Position numbers and translations under genes: made by a program. Of a stretch of DNA of 64,000 nucleotides, positions 33,552-40,921 are shown one piece after another (position 1 is the first letter of the stretch; each line of letters begins with the position of its first letter). Below the pieces are notes generated by a model, which saw only the letters and a program-made list of their open reading frames with translations, did not search any database and was not told the DNA's origin. This DNA comes from Nocardiopsis coralli (lineage in GTDB: Bacteria; Actinomycetota; Actinomycetes; Streptosporangiales; Streptosporangiaceae), in NCBI RefSeq assembly GCF_014892575.1, contig NZ_JADBGI010000003.1:149915-213914 (forward strand), written 5' to 3'.

Positions 33552-34624
33552 ACGCTCACCCGTCCCGGGGCCTTGCGTCCGCGCCCCTTCTCGGCCGGGC
33601 GCGTGCGCTCGGCGGCCTCCGCGATCTGGCGCTCGGCCTCGCCGCGCAGCATGCGGCGCAGCCGGACCAGCGCGAGGTCATGCTGGTACAGGCCCTCACC
33701 CTGGTGGGCGTCCTCGGGCATGTCCTCGAGCATCACGCGGTCCTGCTCCAGCACCTGCCAGTGGCGGGCCTCCAGGCGGGTCCGGTACAGGAACCGCCAC
33801 GTGTCACGCTCCCACCCCGACACCTTGCGGCAGCGCCAGAAGAACGCCGCGTGCCGGTCGGCGGAGATGGGCGTGACGGTGCAGGCGATCGTGAACGGCC
33901 CGCCCGGGCCCGCGGTGGGCGGGTACGGGATCTCCAGGCCGACCCACGGGAACCCGGTGTCGACCCACTCCGACCAGTCGAAGTTGACGCCCTTCTGGTC
34001 GGTCTTCTCGAACAGGAACCCGCGGTCGGTCTCGCGCACCTGGAAGGCGGCCTCGCGCTTGCCCTCCGCCATGCTGTGCGAGGCCCGGTGCAGGAACGCG
34101 CCGTGCATCGGGTCCATGAGGTTGTCGAGCGAGTACGCGTAGGGGGCGTCCCACTCGACGTAACAGAGGAAGGACTCCCACTCCTCGCCGGTGATGGGCT
34201 CCGGCGTGGTCAGCGGTGCGGGCTCGGCCTCGGGGTCCGCCCCGAACCAGGCCACGATCGCGCCGCCGAACTCCTCCGCGGGGTAGGTGCGCAGGGCACG
34301 TCGGCCCTCGAGCGCGCACCCGGGGCTGCCGGGCACGGACACGACCACACCCTCGGGGTCGACCTGGACACCGTGGTAGTTGCAGGCCACACGGTCACCC
34401 ATGTGCACGCCCTGGCTCAGGGGCGCGGAACGGTGGGGGCAGCGGTCGTCCTGCACGTGGATGCGGCCGTCGCCGTCGCGCCACAGCAGCAGGCGCTCGC
34501 CGGCGCGGTCGAGGCGCACCAGCTCGCCCGGGCTGACCTGCGAGGAGGGGCACAGGGCGTACCAGCGGTCGCGGACGCCGACCCGGAGGAGCTCGTCGGC
34601 GGTCATCGTCTCCGGCCGGATCAT
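33548..34624 (-). CDS. Rieske non-haem iron oxygenase, oxygenase component
   Basis: The 358-residue protein has the Rieske [2Fe-2S] motif CPH...CNYHG (Cys-Xaa-His at about 62-64, Cys-Xaa2-His at about 81-84) and the mononuclear iron site DPMHGAFLH near 170, with aspartate in LDNLMD for inter-subunit electron transfer. The length and layout resemble VanA-type O-demethylases and related monooxygenases more than two-subunit dioxygenases; no beta subunit is present. Electrons should come from the VanB-type reductase upstream. It overlaps the small HTH-like gene and the NadX-like gene by 4 bp each. Confidence 0.93.
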   Translation of the reverse strand: MIRPETMTADELLRVGVRDRWYALCPSSQVSPGELVRLDRAGERLLLWRDGDGRIHVQDDRCPHRSAPLSQGVHMGDRVACNYHGVQVDPEGVVVSVPGSPGCALEGRRALRTYPAEEFGGAIVAWFGADPEAEPAPLTTPEPITGEEWESFLCYVEWDAPYAYSLDNLMDPMHGAFLHRASHSMAEGKREAAFQVRETDRGFLFEKTDQKGVNFDWSEWVDTGFPWVGLEIPYPPTAGPGGPFTIACTVTPISADRHAAFFWRCRKVSGWERDTWRFLYRTRLEARHWQVLEQDRVMLEDMPEDAHQGEGLYQHDLALVRLRRMLRGEAERQIAEAAERTRPAEKGRGRKAPGRVSV

Positions 34625-34860
34625 CGCGGGCCGTCCTCTCCGAGCGCGCCCAGGCGCGCCATCTCCGTGGTGAAGGTGTCCTCGGTCCAGTCGCCCCCGT
34701 GTGCGGGGCGCACGCCGGTCTCGTTGAGCGCGGCCACGACCCCGGGCAGGTCGTGGGTGCCGCGCCCGAAGACGCGCTCCAGCTCGTCGGAGAGGGCGTT
34801 CTCGTAGCTGGTGGGGGCACGGCCGGCGCTCTGCAGCGCCCCCGTCCTCGGCTCGCTCAT
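34621..34860 (-). CDS. Small recombinase-like helix-turn-helix protein
   Basis: A 79-residue protein, YENALSDELERVFGRGTHDLPGVVAALNETGVR followed by DWTEDTFTTEMARLG. The second half resembles the HTH at the end of serine recombinases (new amino acids proposed as WTxxxFxxExxxLG), with nothing else of a recombinase. I recall similar orphan proteins annotated as recombinase-like HTH next to Rieske oxygenase genes in actinobacteria. It is coupled by a 4-bp overlap to the oxygenase gene. The role may be an assembly or small accessory factor rather than DNA binding; unknown. Confidence 0.75.
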   Translation of the reverse strand: MSEPRTGALQSAGRAPTSYENALSDELERVFGRGTHDLPGVVAALNETGVRPAHGGDWTEDTFTTEMARLGALGEDGPR

Positions 34861-34938
34861 GGCGGCCGCCTCCTCGTTCTCTCTCAGGTGGGGATCCGGG
34901 TCCGGCCGGTGCGGGCCGGCCGGTGGTTCGGTTCGGGG

Positions 34939-35874
34939 TCAGAGGTCCAGGACGAGCTCGCCGCCGCTGCTGCGCGAGACGCACACGAGCATGCGGTCGG
35001 CGCGTTCGCCGTCGGACAGAAGGAAGTCGCGGTGGTCGACCTCGCCGGAGACCACACGGGTCTCGCAGGTGCCGCAGATGCCCTCCTGGCAGGAGCTGGG
35101 CACGTCGAGGCCCGCGTCGCCGAGCGCCTCCAGCACCGACTCGTCGGGGCCGACGTCGACGCGGGTCCCGCTGCGGTCACAGATGACGGCGAAACCCTCG
35201 GCGGGGGTGCTGCTCGCCGGGGCCTCGGGGGCGCGGAAGCGTTCGACGCGCACCCGGTCGGGGTCGGCGGCACCGTCCTGGACGGCGTCGATGAGGGGCG
35301 CGGGGCCGCAGCAGTAGACCAGGCCGTCGGTGCCGAAGCCCTTGAGCACGCCGGGGATGTCGGGCAGCTGCCCCTCCTCGTCGTCGGCGTGCACGGTGAG
35401 CCGGTCGCCGAGCAGTTCCGCGAGATCGTCGAGGAAGGCCATGGACGCGCGCGAGCGGCCGCAGTACAGGAGCCGGACGTCGGCGCCGGTGCGGTCGAGC
35501 TCGGCGGCCATGGCACGGATCGGGGTGATGCCGATGCCGCCGGCGACGAGCAGGTACTCGGGCGCCGGTTCCAGGGCGAAGTTGCTGCGCGGACCGGAGA
35601 CCTCGAACCGGGTGCCGACGGGGAGACCGCGGTGCACGTGGCTGCTGCCGCCGCGGGAGGACGGTTCGTCCAGAACCGCGACGCTGTACGTGTGGCGGTC
35701 GCGGGGGTCGCCGCAGAGGGAGTACTCGCGGTCGAGCCCGTTGGGCAGGTGCAGGAGCAGGTGGTCCCCGGGGCTCCACTCGGGGAGCTCCGCCCCGGCG
35801 GGGTCGGTCAGGTCGAGCTGAACGACCCCCTCGGCCCGCCACGTGGACCGGTGGAGCCGGAGAGTGCGGGTCAT
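34939..35874 (-). CDS. VanB-type oxygenase reductase (FMN/NAD plus plant-type [2Fe-2S])
   Basis: The 311-residue protein transfers electrons from NAD(P)H to the Rieske oxygenase. The flavin domain shows REYSLCGDP (here LDREYSLCG), the nucleotide domain GGIGITPIRAMA, and the C-terminal ferredoxin domain CQEGICGTCETRV with a further Cys at VCVS, giving the four iron ligands. This order is that of phthalate dioxygenase reductase and VanB. The ATG at 35874 follows AAGGTGG by 9 nt; an ATG at 35883 lies too close to it. A MarR-type palindrome sits at 35892-35907. Confidence 0.93.
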   Translation of the reverse strand: MTRTLRLHRSTWRAEGVVQLDLTDPAGAELPEWSPGDHLLLHLPNGLDREYSLCGDPRDRHTYSVAVLDEPSSRGGSSHVHRGLPVGTRFEVSGPRSNFALEPAPEYLLVAGGIGITPIRAMAAELDRTGADVRLLYCGRSRASMAFLDDLAELLGDRLTVHADDEEGQLPDIPGVLKGFGTDGLVYCCGPAPLIDAVQDGAADPDRVRVERFRAPEAPASSTPAEGFAVICDRSGTRVDVGPDESVLEALGDAGLDVPSSCQEGICGTCETRVVSGEVDHRDFLLSDGERADRMLVCVSRSSGGELVLDL

Positions 35875-35891
35875 GTCGTCCACCCACCTTT

Positions 35892-35907
35892 ATCTTTTCG
35901 CTAAGAT
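35892..35907. promoter_or_regulatory. Shared operator 1 for the MarR regulon (before the reductase gene)
   Basis: ATCTT-TTCGCT-AAGAT, 18-33 bp before the reductase start. The extended form CTTTATCTT-N6-AAGAT is found again at 38745-38763 before the aldehyde dehydrogenase, in the same orientation relative to the gene. It lies in the region expected for the promoter. Confidence 0.7.
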
Positions 35908-36118
35908 TCTTTGCTCTAGCTTTTTAACAGCGTGAGAGGCATCGCACAAGGGGTCGGCCCCCAAATCTGCGAACTGGCCTAAGATGAGCGGGCGAAGCTG
36001 CCTGTGACGCCGGGGCATGACCCGGAAGGAAGCGCACAGGGAACCGCAAACCCCCCAGGATTGGTTCAGCGCTCATATACCTGACCGGCCGGGACACCCC
36101 AGAGAGGATCACGTCACG

Positions 36119-36664
36119 ATGAGCAGACGCTCGTTCACCCAGCCCGACGCCGTGGAGCTGGTGCAGCGGCAGTGGCGCCGCGAACGGCCGGACATGGACA
36201 CCTCCGCCATGGACGTCTTCGGACGCCTGCACCGGTGCTTCGTGCAGTACCAGAGCGAGATCTCGTCGATCTTCGAGGCGCACGGGATCAACACCTCCTC
36301 CTTCGACGTGCTCGCGGCGCTGCGGCGCAGCGGCGAACCGTTCCAGCTCACCGCCGGGGAACTGGCCACGACCACCCTCGTGACCTCCGGCGGGATCACC
36401 CTGCGCATCGACAAGTGCGTCAAGGCGGGGCTCGTCGAACGGATCCGCGACACCGAGGACCGGCGTGTGGTCTACGCGCGGCTGACCGACGAGGGCCTCG
36501 CGCTGGTGGACGAGGTCAGCTCGGTGCACTTCGAGAACGAGAAGGACATGCTCGGCGGTCTGACGTCGGGCGAGCGGAAGCAGCTCGGGAAGCTGTTGCA
36601 CCTGTTGGAGCGGTCGTTGGACCAGCACACGACGGCGTCGAGGGTGGCGGCGGAGGATTCCTGA
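36119..36664 (+). CDS. MarR-family transcriptional regulator
   Basis: The 181-residue protein has the MarR winged helix: SSFDVLAALRRSG, LTAGELATTTLVTSGGITLRIDKCVKAGLVERIRDTEDRRVVYARLTDEG (about residues 60-115), with helices before and after for dimerisation. MarR proteins respond to phenolic or acyl-CoA ligands of the pathway they control. It is divergent from the reductase gene and lies between the two copies of the ATCTT-N6-AAGAT site. The ATG at 36119 has GAGAGGA upstream; an ATG at 36017 is in frame but less likely. Confidence 0.92.
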   Translation: MSRRSFTQPDAVELVQRQWRRERPDMDTSAMDVFGRLHRCFVQYQSEISSIFEAHGINTSSFDVLAALRRSGEPFQLTAGELATTTLVTSGGITLRIDKCVKAGLVERIRDTEDRRVVYARLTDEGLALVDEVSSVHFENEKDMLGGLTSGERKQLGKLLHLLERSLDQHTTASRVAAEDS

Positions 36665-36871
36665 GGGTCCGAGGGCGGTGGTTCACGCAGGTGGGCCCGG
36701 GCCTCGGACACCGCACCGGCTCTACGGGTTCGTCGGTCCAGGTCCCCTACGCGCACGGCGGCAGTCCCCCACCGGAGACCAGGTACAACGCCTGTGCTCT
36801 GTCTTGGGGGACCGCCGCCGTGCGTTCCTTGGGCGCAGGCCTTCTTGAAGTGGCGCCGGCGCGCATGGGTG

Positions 36872-37110
36872 CCAAGCCCATCCCACGTGTGTTTTCGGGT
36901 TGCCGAGCCCGATCCACCTGACGCGTGAGGGGCCAGGCCCGAGCCAGGTGGGCCCGGGTTCCCGAGCCCGATCCACCTGACGCGTGAGGTGCCGAGCCCG
37001 GCCCAGGTGGGCCCGGGATGCCAAACCTGACCCACACGACGCGTGGGGCGCCGACCCCAGGTCACATGTGTTTTCGGTTGCCGAACCAGAACCACGCGGG
37101 TACGGGGCGC
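36872..37110. repeat. Tandem 59-bp repeats in a 537-bp non-coding gap
   Basis: Units containing CCGAGCCCGATCCACCTGACG start at 36903 and 36962; the core GACGCGTG occurs at 36920, 36979 and 37038, exactly 59 bp apart. Partial, diverged units flank them, and TGTGTTTTCGG(G)TTGCC occurs at both edges (about 36890 and 37067). CCAGGTGGGCCCGGG within units can form hairpins. The remainder of the gap (36665-37201) holds no supportable gene. Confidence 0.8.
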
Positions 37111-37201
37111 CGGCCCGGGTTCCGGCCACGGGCGCTCCACGCACGGATGGGGCCGGGCCCAGCGGGTAGGTGCCGGGCCCGGGCTCCCGCGCGGGTGCGC
37201 G

Positions 37202-38710
37202 TCAGGTGAGGGCGTCGCCGGCCCAGGGCAGCGGGTTCTCGTCCAGCCCCAGGTAGACCGACTTCTGGCGGGTGTAAGCCAGCAGACCCGAGCGGCCCTT
37301 CTCCCGGCCGAGACCGCTCAGCTTCGTCCCGCCGAACGGCGTCGAGACGCTCAGCTGCTTGTAGGTGTTCACCCAGACCGTTCCGGCGTGGATACGGCGC
37401 GCGACCCGCCACGCACGCCGGTAGTCCGCGGTCCACAGCCCGCACGCGAGCCCGTAGACGCTGTCGTTGGCCTGCTCCACCAGGTCCTTCTCCGACCCGA
37501 ACGGGAGCACCACGGCGACGGGGCCGAAGATCTCCTCCTGGCAGATCCGGGCGCTGTTGGCCACCCCGTCGATCACGGTCGGCGGGTAGTAGGCGCCCTG
37601 GGCGAGCGGACCCTCGGCCGGCACCGCTCCCCCGGTCCGCACCCGCGCGCCCTCGGCGACCGCGGCGTCGACCATGGACGCCACGTGGTCGCGGTGGGCG
37701 AAGCTCACCATCGGGGCGACCTGGGTGGCGGGGTCCGACCCGGGGCCGATGCGCAGCCGCTCGGCCGCCGCGCACAGGCGCTCCACGAACGTGTCGTGGA
37801 TGCTCTCGTGCACGAACACACGGGACCCGGCCACGCAGCTCTGCCCCGACGAGGAGAAGACCCCGTACAGCACCCCCGCGAGCGCCTGTTCGATGTCGGC
37901 GTCCTCGAAGACGACCGTGGGCGACTTGCCGCCGAGCTCCATCGAGACCGGCATGACCTTCTGCGCGGCGACCTCACCGATGCGCTGCCCGGTCGTGGTG
38001 CCCCCGGTCAGGGCGACCTTGCCGACGAGGGGGTGCCGCACCAGGGCGTCGCCGACCACCGATCCGCTCCCGGGCACCACCGAGACCAGTTCCGGCGGCA
38101 CCCCGGCGTCGTTCACGGCCCGGGCGAGCTCGAGCGCGGTCAGGGGCGCGACCTCGGCGGGTTTGAGCACCACGGCGTTGCCCGCGGCCAGGGCGGGCGC
38201 CACCTTCTGCGCGTCACTGGCGATCGGCGAGTTCCAGGGCGTGATCGCACCGACGACGCCGATCGGTTCGTGCACGCTCATCGACAGGTACGGCCCGCGC
38301 GCGGGGGTGAGCAGGCCTTCTTCGGTCTCCAGCACCGCGGCGAAGTAACGGAAGGTCCCGGCGGCGCTGGCCACCAGGGCGCGGCTCTCGCCGAGGGTCT
38401 TGCCGGTGTCGGAGCTCTGGAGCGCGGCGATGGTCTCGGCGCGCTCCTCCAGCAGGTCGGCGACGCGGGACAGGTGGCGTGCGCGCTGGTGCGGGAGCAG
38501 GTCCCGCCACCCGGGGTCCTCGACGCGTTCGAGCCCGGCGCGCACCGACCGGTCGACCTGCTCGACCGACGCGGAGTGGAACTCGGCCACCGTGCTGCCG
38601 TCCGAGGGGTCGACCGACCGGATGAGCCGGCCCTCGCCCCGCTCCCATCCGCCGGCCACGGGGATGAGGCCGTCCTCGCCCGCCCGACCTTTCGGGGTGA
38701 TGTCGTTCAT
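37202..38710 (-). CDS. NAD(P)-dependent aldehyde dehydrogenase
   Basis: A 502-residue enzyme of the ALDH superfamily, oxidising an aldehyde to the acid. Visible are TPWNSPIASDAQKVAPALAAGN, the proton acceptor in ELGGKSP, the catalytic Cys in SSGQSCVAGSR and the EEIFGPVAVVLPF motif. Length is normal. The ATG at 38710 has GGAGG 8 nt upstream. The MarR-type palindrome 38-53 bp upstream suggests co-regulation with the Rieske/reductase operon, and the P450 gene lies just upstream on the same strand. Confidence 0.94.
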   Translation of the reverse strand: MNDITPKGRAGEDGLIPVAGGWERGEGRLIRSVDPSDGSTVAEFHSASVEQVDRSVRAGLERVEDPGWRDLLPHQRARHLSRVADLLEERAETIAALQSSDTGKTLGESRALVASAAGTFRYFAAVLETEEGLLTPARGPYLSMSVHEPIGVVGAITPWNSPIASDAQKVAPALAAGNAVVLKPAEVAPLTALELARAVNDAGVPPELVSVVPGSGSVVGDALVRHPLVGKVALTGGTTTGQRIGEVAAQKVMPVSMELGGKSPTVVFEDADIEQALAGVLYGVFSSSGQSCVAGSRVFVHESIHDTFVERLCAAAERLRIGPGSDPATQVAPMVSFAHRDHVASMVDAAVAEGARVRTGGAVPAEGPLAQGAYYPPTVIDGVANSARICQEEIFGPVAVVLPFGSEKDLVEQANDSVYGLACGLWTADYRRAWRVARRIHAGTVWVNTYKQLSVSTPFGGTKLSGLGREKGRSGLLAYTRQKSVYLGLDENPLPWAGDALT

Positions 38711-38747
38711 GCCCGTACCTCCAGGGGATCGTGGAGCCACCGACTTT

Positions 38748-38763
38748 ATCTTAGAACCAAGAT
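38748..38763. promoter_or_regulatory. Shared operator 2 for the MarR regulon (before the ALDH gene)
   Basis: ATCTT-AGAACC-AAGAT, preceded by CTTT as in copy 1. On the minus strand TTACTT and TAAGAT are 16 bp apart and could be the -35 and -10 of the aldehyde dehydrogenase promoter, so a bound repressor would cover the -10 box. Confidence 0.7.
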
Positions 38764-38861
38764 ATTATTAAGTAAGTCTTCGACCCCACGTGAGAGATGG
38801 TTCGGGCGAGCGAGGAACGTCGCTGCTCAGAGACTCAGCAGCGCATGGATCTCCGTCCTGT

Positions 38862-40082
38862 TCAGGACGCTGCCGGGGTGAAGCGCACCGGCACCGACGC
38901 CGGACCGCGGGTGAACAGCCCCTCCTCCGAGGTGTCGGCACCCTCGTCGAAGCGCAGGTCGGGCATCGAGTCCAGCAGTTGGTCCACCGCGACCTCCACC
39001 TCGGTACGGGCCAGCAGCGCACCCACGCAGAAGTGCCGCCCCAGGGCGAAGGACAGGTGGCGCGCCGCCGCCGAGAACGCCGTGTCCGTGGGCAGGTCGG
39101 GGCGGTCGATGTCGAAGGTGTGCGGGTCGGAGAACCGGCGCGGGTCCCGGTTGGCCGCCCCGATCAGGGCCGTGACCGTGGACCCGGCCGGCACCGTGCC
39201 CGTCGACAGTTCCACGTCCTCCTGCGGCTGGCGCATGATCATGTGCACCGGCGGCGAGAACCGGAGCGTCTCGGCGAAGGCGCGGTCCACGAGCGAACGG
39301 TCCGCGCGCACGCGGGCGAGTTGGTCGGGGTTCTCGATCAGGTTGGTGAACAGCGCCGCGAGCGCCTTGTCGGTGGTCTCCCCGCCGGCGGCCAGCAGCA
39401 GGCTCACGAACGCCTTGATGTCCTGGTCGCTCAGGGTGGTCCCGTCGACCTCGGCGGTGCACAGCTCCGAGAGCAGGTCCGTGCCCGGGTCCGCCCGGCG
39501 TTCGCGGATGATCGGGATCATGTACTCCTCGAGCTCGTCGCGCGTACGCAGCCCGTCCTCGGCGACCTGCGGGTCCTGCGAGAGGTTGCCAAGGAACCCG
39601 ATGATCGAGGTGTACCAGCGCTGGAACCGTTCGTGGTCGCCCCGGTCCAGCCCGAGCATGTCGACGATGACGTTGACCGGGAACCGCCGCGCGAAGTCGT
39701 GCGCGAGGTCGGCTCGCCCGGTGTGGCGGAACCCGTCGATGAGCTCGCGGGCGTTGCGTTCGATGACGGGGCGGAAGCGTTCCTGCAGTTCCTTGCCGCG
39801 GAACGCCGGGGCCACCAGCGCCCGCATGGTCGAGTGCTCGCGCCCGCTCATCTGCAGGATCGTGCGGCCGTGCACCGGTTCGAGCTGCCAGGCATAGTTC
39901 TCGGTAGTGAAAATGGGTTCCTTGAACACCCGCGCGACGTCGTCGTAGCGGGAGACGACGTAGCTGCCGGTCGCCTCGTGCCACAGCAGCGGCGCCTCTT
40001 CGAGCATGGCCCGGTAGGCGGAGTAGGGATCTGCGGCGAACTCCGGCGACAGCAGGTCGGGGAACCCCTGTGCGGTGGACAT
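38862..40082 (-). CDS. Cytochrome P450
   Basis: A 406-residue bacterial P450. AGGETTDKAL is the I-helix oxygen-activation region (AGxxT), ETLRFSPP holds the ExxR pair and FALGRHFCVGALLA near residue 350 holds the haem-ligating Cys. It hydroxylates an organic substrate using a ferredoxin partner that is not encoded alongside; the VanB-type reductase is not a usual P450 partner. The ATG at 40082 follows GGAGGAG. It lies downstream of a TetR gene on the same strand (66-bp gap), and upstream of the aldehyde dehydrogenase. Confidence 0.94.
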   Translation of the reverse strand: MSTAQGFPDLLSPEFAADPYSAYRAMLEEAPLLWHEATGSYVVSRYDDVARVFKEPIFTTENYAWQLEPVHGRTILQMSGREHSTMRALVAPAFRGKELQERFRPVIERNARELIDGFRHTGRADLAHDFARRFPVNVIVDMLGLDRGDHERFQRWYTSIIGFLGNLSQDPQVAEDGLRTRDELEEYMIPIIRERRADPGTDLLSELCTAEVDGTTLSDQDIKAFVSLLLAAGGETTDKALAALFTNLIENPDQLARVRADRSLVDRAFAETLRFSPPVHMIMRQPQEDVELSTGTVPAGSTVTALIGAANRDPRRFSDPHTFDIDRPDLPTDTAFSAAARHLSFALGRHFCVGALLARTEVEVAVDQLLDSMPDLRFDEGADTSEEGLFTRGPASVPVRFTPAAS

Positions 40083-40148
40083 ACGACTCCTCCGGATCGT
40101 GGGGGCAGTGACGCGCACGATTCTGGACCTGCGCGTATCAATCGCCCG

Positions 40149-40787
40149 TTAGGACCGGGGATCGGTGCCGATGCCCCCGCCGGCGCCGGGGGCGAGCGCG
40201 CCCAGGAGGAAGTGCACGGTCCTCTCCCGCACGGACGCCAGCGCGGCAGGGTCGGCGGCGACCTCGTGCACGGCGGCGGCCAGGGTTCCGGAGACCAGGC
40301 GGGTGGTCAGCCCCGGGTCCCCGCCGACGCCGAAGTGGCCGTGCTGCGTTCCGTCCTCGACGATCGCGGTGAGATCGGCGAAGACGCTCGCGAACGGGGC
40401 CCCGGCCCGGCGTCCGACGTCGTGGGGCAGGGCACCGGTGAGGCTCTGCAGGAGCAGGTGCCGGTGGGTGCCGGAGACGAAGAGGGACAGCAGGGCGTCC
40501 ACCGTCGCCGAGAGCCGCTCGGGCGCCGTCCCCGGCCCGCGGGCGATCCCGGAGATCCGCGGGGCGAGGTCGTTCCCGGCCCGTTCCGCGGCGGCCGCGA
40601 GCAGGTCCTGCTTGTCGCGTGCGTAGTTGTAGATGGTGTTGCGGGCGATCCCGGCCTCGGCCGCGACCCGGGCCAGGGTGAAGGAGTCGGGCCCCTCGGC
40701 CGCGAGCAGGCGGTCCAACGCATCGAGCAGGGACGTCCAGACCAGGTCGTGGTGTTCGGACAGACTGCCCGCCTGAATCCTCGGCAT
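40149..40787 (-). CDS. TetR-family transcriptional regulator
   Basis: A 212-residue regulator with HTH residues about 18-62 (LLDALDRLLAAEGPDSFTLARVAAEAGIARNTIYNYARDKQDLL) and a helical ligand domain. It is divergent from the SDR at 40922 and upstream of the P450 gene. The 134-bp intergenic region holds repeated TTTTCACGAC boxes that look like its operators. Confidence 0.9.
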   Translation of the reverse strand: MPRIQAGSLSEHHDLVWTSLLDALDRLLAAEGPDSFTLARVAAEAGIARNTIYNYARDKQDLLAAAAERAGNDLAPRISGIARGPGTAPERLSATVDALLSLFVSGTHRHLLLQSLTGALPHDVGRRAGAPFASVFADLTAIVEDGTQHGHFGVGGDPGLTTRLVSGTLAAAVHEVAADPAALASVRERTVHFLLGALAPGAGGGIGTDPRS

Positions 40788-40834
40788 TCCCCCAGTATCG
40801 CGCCTTGCGGCAGGGAGGTTCACGGCACGTCCGA

Positions 40835-40881
40835 TTTTCACGACCCGACGTCGCGAAACCCGGGTACGGTTTTTCACGACG
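40835..40881. promoter_or_regulatory. Repeated TTTTCACGAC boxes between TetR and SDR genes
   Basis: TTTTCACGAC occurs at 40835-40844 and 40871-40880, 36 bp apart. Between them, CGTCGCGAAA at 40849-40858 is an inverted near-copy that pairs with TTTTTCACGACG at 40870-40881. This arrangement suits a TetR dimer pair controlling both divergent genes. Confidence 0.5.
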
Positions 40882-40921
40882 CCCGTTCGCAAACCTGAAA
40901 CGACAGCCCGAGGAGCCCCAC

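Noticed and set aside
36872..37110. CRISPR-like array
   Set aside because: Units are directly tandem with 59-bp period and no unique spacers, and no cas genes are near.
38790..40898. 702-codon + strand frame opposite the P450 and TetR genes
   Set aside because: GC-driven open frame; the minus strand carries the ExxR and haem-Cys motifs of a P450.
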